From Clostridia bacterium (GTDB taxonomy: Bacteria > Bacillota > Clostridia > Peptostreptococcales > Anaerovoracaceae), in contig CAJTER010000039.1 in assembly GCA_910575405.1 (NCBI GenBank), positions 1-39,798 on the forward strand: a stretch of DNA of 39,798 bases. The letters are read 5' to 3'. Below are positions 32,539 through 39,798 of this stretch, in pieces. Below the pieces are notes generated by a model, which was not told where the DNA came from, did no database searches, and saw only the letters and a program-made list of their open reading frames with translations. The position numbers and the translations under genes were made by a program. The first letter of the stretch is position 1. The number at the start of each line of letters is the position of its first letter.

Positions 32539-33690
32539 TTACCTCTTAAAGCCAAATGTTGTTATCAAGGTGCTTACCTCGCCAATACCTCGCCCAAGCA
32601 CAACGATACAGGTGCCGGATTCATCCAAAATTAAAATCTGTGGGACACGCTGAAAATAAGTACTGTTGTTGTCCTTGACCGTTTCGGTATGGATAACTTT
32701 TCCCGATGCTGAATCATAAATATTAATTGTTACGCTGGCTTCTCCCAAAATGGAAGTAGCAACATATTTACCTTGCTCAGAGCAGAAAACCCCGTCCTTT
32801 CCTTCGCTGCTACTTGAGAATGTAATCTTTTTTTCTGTATTAGATGCAGTATCAAGCATTAGCAGCGTTCCATTATTTTTGTTAAAGCTCTGGGGCATGA
32901 CAAGTAAGTTCCCTCCCTTTTGCACTTCTTCAACATCCACTTCATAGTCGGCTTTTTTTGTGATACTAAGACTTGCATTGTCTGTGGATACTGTTCCATA
33001 AACAGAGACTCCATCCCCACCATTAGAGCTTATTCCCATGCCTACATAAGTTAAAGTTTTATCCCCTGTAAATGCAAGACTATCCATTGTTACAATCTGC
33101 ATATTATTTGCCCTGCCATTTTCGGAATAGTTCAGAATGGCATGTACCTTTTGGGAAGAAGTATCATAGAGATAAAGTCCTTGTAATCCGCCGAAAGCGA
33201 TCTGTTTTCCGTCCTGTGAAATAGTGACACTCGTCATTTGGAGGACAGAATCATCATTTAACAGCCCACTAAAGGAAATCGTATTCTCAACAACAAAATC
33301 CTTATTCAATAGGTATCCTTTTACTCCATTACTGCTTTGTGCCGTTGCAAATGAACCCGTGCTGCCACTGCTATTTTCGTCACCGACAATGAAATACCCG
33401 TCCGAATAAGGCTGCACACATAACTCATTCAAAAAAATATCCGCACTTGCTATAATCTCGCTTTTTTGTGTATCATAAAGATAGAGCTTATCTGCTGCAA
33501 CAATAATCCGATTGCCATCGGCATAATAACAGCCGCTGACCTTTCCAGAGAAAGCCGAGTCATTAACTGTTCCAATCTTCGTATTATTATCGCTGCTTTC
33601 ACTTCCTGTTTTTTCCGAACTGTTACCACAGGCTGACAGATTAAGAGCAAAAGCAAGTATCAGCATCATGCACATGAATTTCGTTTTCAT
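32539..33690 (-). CDS. Lipoprotein with beta-propeller-like domain
   Basis: 383 residues. Lipoprotein signal peptide (ILAFALNLSACGNSS, Cys at 21), then a Ser/Gly/Asn linker. The rest is a repeat domain whose blades recur as short strands with YLYDT (YLYDTQKSE; LYLYDTSSQK; INIYDSASGK), so a WD40/YVTN-like propeller outside the membrane. AAGGAGG before the ATG. Six bases before the ATPase gene. The propeller at the end of the permease 2 fusion is of similar general type but not the same sequence. Possible role: sensing or substrate binding for the transporter (inference). Confidence 0.75.
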   Translation of the reverse strand: MKTKFMCMMLILAFALNLSACGNSSEKTGSESSDNNTKIGTVNDSAFSGKVSGCYYADGNRIIVAADKLYLYDTQKSEIIASADIFLNELCVQPYSDGYFIVGDENSSGSTGSFATAQSSNGVKGYLLNKDFVVENTISFSGLLNDDSVLQMTSVTISQDGKQIAFGGLQGLYLYDTSSQKVHAILNYSENGRANNMQIVTMDSLAFTGDKTLTYVGMGISSNGGDGVSVYGTVSTDNASLSITKKADYEVDVEEVQKGGNLLVMPQSFNKNNGTLLMLDTASNTEKKITFSSSSEGKDGVFCSEQGKYVATSILGEASVTINIYDSASGKVIHTETVKDNNSTYFQRVPQILILDESGTCIVVLGRGIGEVSTLITTFGFKR

Positions 33691-33693
33691 TTT

Positions 33694-34731
33694 TCAGTCC
33701 TCCTTATAAAGCAAAATTGAGCCTGTCTTATTTGTAGGACAATCATTGCTTGCAGCAACAGCTACCGCATAGAAAGTATTGAAGTCCTCTAATTTAGAGG
33801 TGTCTACGGTGGCTTCAATTATCCACACATTTCCTTTGCTTAATGTTGCATCGTATGAAATCACTTTATCAAACGATATAGGCTTATGATTTAAGAAAAA
33901 TGATATGCCATACCTTGTACCCGGCGTTCCGCAAATCGTGTAACGCACTGTAAGTGTATCTTTATTGGTAAGATTGATATTGTCATACACTAATTCGCCA
34001 TCATATGAAATAGTCGAATAAACGCCGCTATCCAATGTATCCATAGTAATTTCATTCCAACCGTTTTTCACAAGCTCATTCTCAATAAAAGAGGAAGTGA
34101 TTTTTTCTTCTTCAACGCTGACATCACGAAACATATTTTCACTTTTTCCATAAAAGATATCGCTGTCTGGAGCATCCTCATTAAAATGCAGTTTCAGCAC
34201 TCTTTCAAGGTGTTGGTGATACCAACCGTAACTTGATGTTTCTTTCATATCGGGTTGGAAAGCTGGATTGGTAATGCTCAGGATTGTAATATTTAGGGTA
34301 TCACCTTTTTTTCCCGTGTTCGGTGTAAACACAAACGAAAATTTTTCTTCATGCTTTTCTGATGTTTGGAAACAATGGAGATACTCATATTCCGCCCTCG
34401 TATCATTTACCTTGTACGCCTGTGGCTTTCCGTCCAAAAAGAGCAGGAAGCCTATGTTATCCAATTTTTCCTCTGATGTAAACTGATAGTCCAAGGTAAA
34501 TTCTCCGCCGTTATACTCATACGGTAAAACACTCTGATCATCAGCTCTGGTGGGACTCACTTCCTCGTGGCTGAGAAAACCTAAAGAACCATCTTCCTCT
34601 GATTTGGTGAATGGATTTTCTTCCGTGTTTTGCGGTGGAGCGTTCCCGTCCTCAATGTTATAATTTCCGCAAGCTGTCGTAGTGAATAGCAAGCCGCAAA
34701 TCATAACTAATGATAATATTCGTTTTCGCAT
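33694..34731 (-). CDS. Lipoprotein of unknown family, first gene of the transporter operon
   Basis: 345 residues. Signal peptide with lipobox CGLLFTTTACGNY (Cys at 21), acidic linker, then two beta-rich halves each containing a strand pattern with FLLFLDGKPQAY and FFLNHKPISF. The two halves may be related immunoglobulin-like domains. No known family recognised. It has its own promoter with regulator box 2 and an AGGAGG site, and is followed after three bases by the second lipoprotein. Start of a five-gene operon reaching 28443. Confidence 0.7.
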   Translation of the reverse strand: MRKRILSLVMICGLLFTTTACGNYNIEDGNAPPQNTEENPFTKSEEDGSLGFLSHEEVSPTRADDQSVLPYEYNGGEFTLDYQFTSEEKLDNIGFLLFLDGKPQAYKVNDTRAEYEYLHCFQTSEKHEEKFSFVFTPNTGKKGDTLNITILSITNPAFQPDMKETSSYGWYHQHLERVLKLHFNEDAPDSDIFYGKSENMFRDVSVEEEKITSSFIENELVKNGWNEITMDTLDSGVYSTISYDGELVYDNINLTNKDTLTVRYTICGTPGTRYGISFFLNHKPISFDKVISYDATLSKGNVWIIEATVDTSKLEDFNTFYAVAVAASNDCPTNKTGSILLYKED

Positions 34732-34764
34732 TGTTTATCCTCCTGTCATGTTTGATGTATTTCA

Positions 34765-34796
34765 ATTATAAAAGCCAACTGTCAAAATGCGGTCAA
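34765..34796 (-). promoter_or_regulatory. Regulator box 2 and promoter of the lipoprotein-ABC operon
   Basis: TTGACC (34796-34791), N5, TTGACA (34785-34780), N9, perfect TATAAT (34770-34765). The spacing is identical to the regulator gene promoter. There is no conventional -35 at 17 bases, so activation by a bound regulator is likely. Confidence 0.72.
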
Positions 34797-34889
34797 GGAA
34801 TAAAAAATTACATAAGAGAAACCAACAAATTGTAATTTGATTTTTTGTCAATCACTTTTTTGCTCCAAACCTTTTAATAAATAAAACTA

Positions 34890-36173
34890 TCACCCCACTT
34901 TGTTGACTGCAAGTTTAATTGTTACACAAGCTCCACTCGGAGTAACATTTGAAAGTTCTAAACATCCGCCGTGTTTCTGGCTAAGGACACGGCTTGTAGC
35001 CAATCCCAATCCCATATGTTCACCCGTTTTATCCTCAGAATAAAGAAAGGTATTCTTTTTGCGGAGCATTGCCTTTGAAAATCCTTTGCCGTCGTCTGTA
35101 ATGGTTATAGTAAGTACATCATCAATAAATGTGTATAGGAAACTCACTTTGCTATTAGCATATCGAATGGCATTGGAAAAGATATTCTCAACAATACGGT
35201 AAAATATTTGCTCATCTAATTTTACTTGACATTTGGATACGGTAGAATGATATTCAATCTCCAGGCTATGCTGTCCTGCAATAAGGGAAAGGCTTTCTGT
35301 AGCATTTTTCAAAAAATCTGGCAACTGAACGACAGAATACTTTGTTTCGGTTTCTTCAATGGTATTCAAATCACGAATATAATCTGTATAACGCTCAAGT
35401 CGTTTTGAGGTTATCGCAAGGTTGGAGAGTGTATGCTGCAATTTCTCATCATTCAGACTTCCATTTGTAAAGCATTGCTGCATATATTCGACATAGCCCT
35501 CTATAATCGCAATCGGATTTCTGAGGTCATGTGCCACTGATACCTGTAAAATTCTCCGCTGCTCAATCATATTCCACAGCTGTCGGTTGTTATCATAGAG
35601 TGCTTGCCGCATTTCTTCAAAAGCTGTGCAGAGCCTGCCTAATTCATCGTTACTGTTATAAGCAACCGTAAAATCAAGGTCTTGCCCCTTTATATGCTTT
35701 GTTGCATCTGCAAGAACCTGAATTGGCGGCGATAGCTTTTTCCTATAAAACCACCATGCACATAACATGATTCCTATAACGGAATAGATAAAAGGAAGCC
35801 CTACCATAGAAAGGCTTATTGCTCTATATAGTAACTGTTGTTTCGGGCGGAGTGTGGAGAAGCTGGATTCTATTCTCTCGATTGTAAATTCTGTATCCCC
35901 GAGCTTTTCTTCATCCGATTTAGCGGGGGTAAGTATAGACGCTTTAGAAGGTTCATCAAGTATCAATCTTTGCTTTGCCTCAGATACCGTCCCATCTGCC
36001 ATAATAGTCTGTGTATGCAGCCAAATTTCCTGTGAGTCGGGGAGGATATTCTTCTGCACACGGTAACAGATATAAATTGCCAAAGCAGAGGATGTAAAAA
36101 CAATTATCATTGTAATGGCAACCGTCCAGATAAATGCACTTTTAATAGATTTTACTTTCTTCATTTTTTCCAT
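34890..36173 (-). CDS. Sensor histidine kinase of the envelope module
   Basis: 427 residues. Membrane helices at about 13-37 and 120-143 flank an extracytoplasmic sensor of about 80 residues. HAMP follows (about 145-197), then HisKA with His215 (SVAHDLRNPIAIIEGYVEYM), then HATPase_c (N-box VENIFSNAIRYANS, G1 TDDGKGFSK, G2 MGLGLATSRVLSQKHGG). Overlaps the response regulator by 13 bases. The extracytoplasmic loop is larger than in intramembrane-sensing BceS-type kinases, so it may bind its own ligand. Followed by a 158-base gap holding regulator box 2. Confidence 0.88.
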   Translation of the reverse strand: MEKMKKVKSIKSAFIWTVAITMIIVFTSSALAIYICYRVQKNILPDSQEIWLHTQTIMADGTVSEAKQRLILDEPSKASILTPAKSDEEKLGDTEFTIERIESSFSTLRPKQQLLYRAISLSMVGLPFIYSVIGIMLCAWWFYRKKLSPPIQVLADATKHIKGQDLDFTVAYNSNDELGRLCTAFEEMRQALYDNNRQLWNMIEQRRILQVSVAHDLRNPIAIIEGYVEYMQQCFTNGSLNDEKLQHTLSNLAITSKRLERYTDYIRDLNTIEETETKYSVVQLPDFLKNATESLSLIAGQHSLEIEYHSTVSKCQVKLDEQIFYRIVENIFSNAIRYANSKVSFLYTFIDDVLTITITDDGKGFSKAMLRKKNTFLYSEDKTGEHMGLGLATSRVLSQKHGGCLELSNVTPSGACVTIKLAVNKVG

Positions 36174-36835
36174 CTATATCCCATCCCCCAAACTGTTTCT
36201 ATATATTCCTTGCCCGTAGCTTCAGTCAGTTTATTTCTGATTTTTCGGATATGCTCTTTAATAACATTGCTGTCGCCCTCAGCATTAAAGCCCCATACGG
36301 CTTCGTATATCCGTTCTTTATCAAATATCTGGTTAGCGTTACTCATCAGAAACTCGACAATATCAAATTCACGATTTGATAAGTTCAGCGACCTTTCTCC
36401 ATAAAAAATTTTGCGTTCAGCAAGATTTACAATTAAGCCTTGTGAAGATACGATTTTAGGAGTACACTTGCTTCTCTCATCCCTCCGCAGGTGAGCCGCC
36501 ACCCTTGCGGTCAATTCTTGTAAACTAAAAGGTTTGGTTATGTAGTCATCGCCGCCGACCTGCAAACCGTTTACCTTGTCCTGTTCTGTAATCCGAGCTG
36601 TCAAAAACAAAATAGGGCAGGTGACATTATTACGGATAATCTTGCATAGCTCCAATCCGTCCATTTCGGGCATGTTGATGTCAAGCAAAATTAAATCTGG
36701 ATATATATTCAGCATTGATATTGCCTGCTCCGCATCTTCCGCTACAAAAGTCTCATATCCACAATCCTGCAAGTGGCTTGATAATAATTCAGTCAACATT
36801 TTTTCATCATCAACAATGAGTATCTTATATGCCAT
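36161..36835 (-). CDS. OmpR-family response regulator of the envelope module
   Basis: 224 residues. Receiver with Asp52 (LLDINMPEMDGLEL), LFLTARI and the KPFSLQEL switch region; winged-helix output domain with LNLSNREFDIVEFLM and the DSNVIKEHIRKIRNKL recognition helix. TAGGAGG before the ATG. The promoter carries the same direct repeat (box 1) as the lipoprotein and amidase promoters, so it probably activates itself and both target operons. Not clearly VanR, BceR or any named regulator. Confidence 0.9.
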   Translation of the reverse strand: MAYKILIVDDEKMLTELLSSHLQDCGYETFVAEDAEQAISMLNIYPDLILLDINMPEMDGLELCKIIRNNVTCPILFLTARITEQDKVNGLQVGGDDYITKPFSLQELTARVAAHLRRDERSKCTPKIVSSQGLIVNLAERKIFYGERSLNLSNREFDIVEFLMSNANQIFDKERIYEAVWGFNAEGDSNVIKEHIRKIRNKLTEATGKEYIETVWGMGYRWKK

Positions 36836-36859
36836 AGCAAAAACCTCCTACTCTAAAAT

Positions 36860-36891
36860 ATTATAAAGCTTAAAAGTCAAAAAGTGGTCAA
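36860..36891 (-). promoter_or_regulatory. Regulator box 1 and promoter of the two-component operon
   Basis: TTGACC (36891-36886), N5, TTGACT (36880-36875), N9, TATAAT (36865-36860). Confidence 0.7.
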
Positions 36892-37039
36892 GTTCCTACT
36901 TTTTTCGAATATCAACAGGCTTTTGTGCATCTTTTGGAATGGGCCATATCCGATAGATGTTTATTGCGCCCTCAATCTGATTTTTTTAGATATCCGCCGT
37001 ACCCACCGAAGTGATACGTTCTATTTTTTCGCTTTCCTG

Positions 37040-37739
37040 AGCTGCCATATATTCAAAATCAGCGAAACCGAGCTCTTCATAGACGGAACGAAAATCGAAG
37101 CGAACGCCAACCGCTATGCCTTTGTATGAAAGAAATCGGTGACCAAACATCAAGCAAAAGCCCTGCAGAAAATGGCTCTGCTGGTAGACAACATCATCGG
37201 GCGATACAAGATGAAACCATTAAGGAACAAAATCGTGCGCAAAAAACACGTCAGGAAGCTGTTGAAGAAACTGCGGAACAAAGCCAAAGAAGAGAACCTG
37301 AAGTATCTGGAAGGAAAGGGAATCGAAGCCTACATCAAACCAGCAAATTACGAGCAGCGAAAGAAGAAGAAATTCGCCGAAGACATCAGCAAAAAGAAAA
37401 ACATGGACTACGATGCAGAAAGAGACTTCTATATCTGCAAGAATAGCAGGCAAATCAAAAATATTGGAAAGAAAAAACGCAAAACCGCAAGCGGATACAG
37501 AGCGAGGAGGGAAAAAGCTGCGAATGAACCGAAGCATCCAGACAGAAGGCTCCTTTGGAGATATCAAAGGGTACAGTGGCTTTACCCGCTTTTTATGCCG
37601 GGGAACGGAAGCCCTATTTGCGGAAAGTGCCCTCTTTGCGATGGCTCATAACCTGAGCTGGCTGCACAGCCGGATCCAGAACGACAAGCTGGGCGAACAC
37701 CTGTATGAGCTAAAAAAGGATACAAAAGAAACCGCTTAG
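37040..37739 (+). pseudogene. IS1182-type transposase remnant
   Basis: Fragments of a DDE transposase of the IS1182 group: ETELFIDGTKIEANANRYAF (contains the first catalytic Asp), then KSVTKHQAKALQKMALLV, then IEAYIKPANYEQRKKKKF, and the C-terminal block LRMNRSIQTEGSFGDIKGY, with the catalytic Glu, followed by MAHNLSWLHSRIQNDKL. Three lesions: a TGA at 37127-37129 where the family has a tryptophan, a frameshift near 37500, and loss of the usual cysteine-rich segment before the last block. The N-terminal part is missing. 36900-37040 shows nothing recognisable. Confidence 0.8.
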
Positions 37740-37765
37740 AATTTCATCTTTATTAATAAAACCAC

Positions 37766-38080
37766 CTAGTCCATTTTTATAATCTCATCTATTTTCTTTT
37801 CTGACTTTAGAAATCTCGAATATTCACTTGCAGCTGCACGAATACTATCAATTTCTTCATAATCCTTTTGCCCAAATAATTTACCTATCGAATCAACTAT
37901 TGGTTTAACGTAGTCGGATAATATCTTGGATTTAGTTTCTATTTCCATAGAAATATTATCTTGTGAACTTTTCAACTGAGAACTCAAAGCATTATATGCT
38001 GCTTCTAATAATTCAGTGTTGTCATAGGGAGCATTGCAATAAGGACAATGATTTGCAAAAACATTGTTTTTTCTTACTAA
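37766..38080 (-). pseudogene. C-terminal fragment of a protein with a CPYC motif
   Basis: The open frame (about 104 codons, no start) begins at the TAA at 38083-38081 and reads ANHCPYCNAPYDNTELLEAAY, then a long helical, charged tail ending EKKIDEIIKMD. The CPYC followed by a coiled coil recalls the zinc hook of Rad50/RloC-type ATPases, but too little is left for a family call. It abuts the stop codon of the serine recombinase, so the recombinase-bearing element probably inserted into or deleted the rest of this gene. Confidence 0.45.
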
Positions 38081-39683
38081 TTATAGTTCACCCTCTCGAT
38101 AATCCCGCATTTCTGTTTTACCTGTGCGATATACAAATTACTGACTTTCAATCCAGTATGTTCCAGTATATAATCCTTGATTTCCTCATAGGTTGCTTTG
38201 CTCTCCGCAGCCGTCAAATCAAGCTCGTCCATCTGAAGCTCCACCTCGATATGTTGGTCTGAATGAAGTTTGGACAATAAACATACCGTCTCAACGGTAT
38301 TACCCCTTTCCCACAAAACTTTCCGTACTTCCTTGCCGTCAATATAAATCGGGAAGTTAAACTCTATCGACTTCAACGGCATTTTCGATTCTCCACTCGG
38401 ATATATCTGGATTTCTTTAATGAGGTAAGTGATAAGGTTTTTCTTCTCCTCGTCACTCATTATAGCATATAACTTTCCAAAATTCTGCATGATTTTGTAA
38501 ACATTATCAAGCGTGATGGCTTCCATCTCAATGGAGCTTTTTCTTAATTTGGCATCTTCGATGCGTTCCTCCAACTCCACCATCGTATCGTACAAAGCGT
38601 CAAGCCTTAATGTCATATCATGGATTTTTCTTTCACGAAATCGGGCATCGACAGGAAGATTGTCAATCTCATTTTCCAGACGTGCTTTATTCAAATCTAC
38701 CTCTTTCAGCTTATTTTCATAATTGGCAAATTCTTTATCTACAACACTTGTATCTGTCTGCACTCCAATCCGCTTTTCAATCTCTTTTGCAAAATAGGCA
38801 TCGCTTACAAGCTCTCTTACCGCTTCTACTACAAGCAGCTCAATGTCTATTTTCCTTAAAGATGCCTGGTAGTCACAATGACGCCCCCGCTCCTGCTTAT
38901 TTCTTCCGCATATATAATAGTAGACTTCCTTATATGTGCCGTCTTTATTTGTCCATGCGTGTTTATTCGTATACATCGAGCTGCCGCAAAGAGGACATTT
39001 CAAAACGCCCGTCAGAAGATGCGACCTTTCTTTGCCAATTCTCGACGGCTGCTTGATTCCTGTTGCTAAACACTTCGCATGGACTTTCTGCCAGAGTTCC
39101 TCACTGACAATCCCCTCATGCTGCCCGTCCTCTAAGATATAATCATCTGTATGGACTTGTTTGTATTCATTCTTCGTTCCTTTCACTTTCTCCCGTGTTC
39201 TTCTGCCATATGCGATTTTTCCGCAGTAAACAGGGTTGTCTAATATCTGCCGTATTAAATGGCTGCTCCATGTTTCTAACTTTCCATTCTGGCGGGGTAT
39301 CTTCTTTATCCCTTGCAGATTAAGGTATTTTGCAACTCCCCCAAGCCCTATATCTAAATTTCCAAACTTATCAAATATAATTCGGATTGCTTCGGCTTCT
39401 GTTTCCTCTATTAAAAGATGGTTGTCTTTCAGATAATACCCATATGGGGCAAAACCGCCGTTCCAACCGCCCTGCCTTGCTTTTTCCCTGCGTCCGTTCA
39501 TGGTCTGCTCAATGATATTTTCCCGCTCAATCTCGGCAACCGCCGACAGGACAGATATGAGCAGCTTTCCGCTTGTCTGGGATGAGTCAATCCCCTCCTC
39601 TATGCAAATAAGGTTTATCCCATAAGACTGAACAAACTCCAATGAATTTAGAATGTCTGCCGCATTTCTCCCAAAACGTGAAA
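38077..39683 (-). pseudogene. Large serine recombinase interrupted by a group II intron
   Basis: About 535 residues remain of a recombinase of perhaps 600. The first retained residues are LSRFGRNAADILNSL, the end of the catalytic resolvase domain (with GKLLISVLSAVAEIERENI). Next come a PF07508-type recombinase domain (GGFAPYGYYL, LDNPVYCGKIAYGRR), a zinc ribbon (CPLCGSSMY, YICGRN, HCDYQ), a coiled coil at about 310-420, and a DNA-binding tail. The N-terminal part with the catalytic serine is beyond the intron, off the window. The residues before LSRFG in the open frame are antisense intron sequence. The rest has no frameshift, so the interruption is recent. Confidence 0.85.
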
Positions 39684-39798
39684 GTGCGCCCAGATAGGGC
39701 GCTGTGCAAAGCAGTTTAAGGTACTGCCGCACACGGCAGTGTGCGAAACAATCTGCCTTACCGACTAAGGAGAAATCCTTTACGGGAACAGCGCATGG
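39684..39798 (+). mobile_element. 5' end of an Ll.LtrB-like group II intron (runs off the window)
   Basis: Starts with GTGCGCCCAGATAGGG and continues with the conserved domain I blocks CAGTTTAAGGTACTG and TACGGGAACAGCGCATGG, in the same order and spacing as at the 5' end of the lactococcal Ll.LtrB intron. Variable hairpins (for example CCGCACAC/GTGTGCGG) fill the gaps between blocks. The intron lies antisense to the recombinase gene, so it cannot be spliced out of that gene's mRNA. Its reverse transcriptase/maturase would lie to the right of the window. Confidence 0.9.

Noticed and set aside
27351-36835. Assigning the module to VanRS or BceRS-AB resistance
   Set aside because: No van ligase genes; the permeases are ABC-2 type rather than the ten-helix BceB type; the kinase has a sizeable sensor loop; the promoter box differs from the BceR inverted repeat.
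36893-37040. Upstream part of the 81-residue plus-strand ORF before the transposase block
   Set aside because: No similarity to IS1182 transposase before about 37040; treated as non-coding.
39684-39732. First 16 residues of the recombinase ORF as native N-terminus
   Set aside because: They are the antisense translation of the group II intron 5' end.
1-39798. CRISPR arrays, tRNA or rRNA genes
   Set aside because: Looked for regular repeat-spacer arrays and tRNA/rRNA signatures on both strands; none seen. The RNA elements present are the T-box, the preQ1-I aptamer and the intron end.

Overview
The window looks like a chromosomal stretch from a low-to-mid GC, endospore-lineage Clostridia (Firmicutes). 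Evidence: strong AGGAGG-type ribosome sites, frequent TTG starts, a YlmC/YmxH sporulation-type gene beside a TepA-like protease, T-box and preQ1-I leaders, and a clostridial-type Tad pilus cluster with DUF5702 and DUF6382 proteins. I cannot name the genus. Both ends are mobile-element debris.

Layout. 1-759: 3' part of a large serine recombinase gene. 1061-7356: tad (type IVb pilus) operon: TadA ATPase, TadB, TadC, Flp-like pilin, two TadE-like pseudopilins, a DUF5702 protein and a DUF6382 protein. The TadZ/CpaE-like partner lies alone at 15330-16427 on the other strand, with lost Walker lysines. 7344-11245 (minus): a graveyard of gene pieces (response regulator, histidine kinase, ABC ATPase start, MalF-like and MalG-like permeases, membrane-fusion/MacB-like protein) joined by deletions and frameshifts. 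11308-15262: PhoP-PhoR-like two-component pair plus a CPA2 antiporter with RCK_C domains. 16491-19183: TepA, YmxH, and a Na/Pi cotransporter preceded by three TTAAC repeats with 11-bp period, which matches a PhoP box. 19413-21826: secreted nuclease with an overlapping partner gene, a VanZ-like protein and a 43-residue protein. 21969-24070: sodium:solute symporter under a T-box leader (specifier probably UAC, tyrosine). 24123-25779: YhhQ-type queuosine-precursor transporter and a QueL-like radical SAM protein under a preQ1-I riboswitch. 25935-26516: XRE regulator.

26.5-38 kb is visibly more AT-rich and looks acquired. It holds a self-contained envelope module: response regulator, histidine kinase, two lipoproteins, ABC ATPase, two permeases (the second fused in frame to a complete lipoprotein), a cell-wall amidase and a 62-residue protein. 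Three promoters in this module share one architecture, TTGACC-N5-TTGAC(A/T)-N9-[-10], so I infer one regulon controlled by the module's own regulator. It is followed by an IS1182-type transposase remnant, a gene tail, and a second large serine recombinase. That recombinase is interrupted at 39684 by the 5' end of an Ll.LtrB-like group II intron running out of the window.

The best candidates for something undescribed are the three-promoter envelope module with its permease-lipoprotein fusion, and the cysteine/histidine C-terminal motif shared by a Tad pseudopilin and the secreted nuclease.
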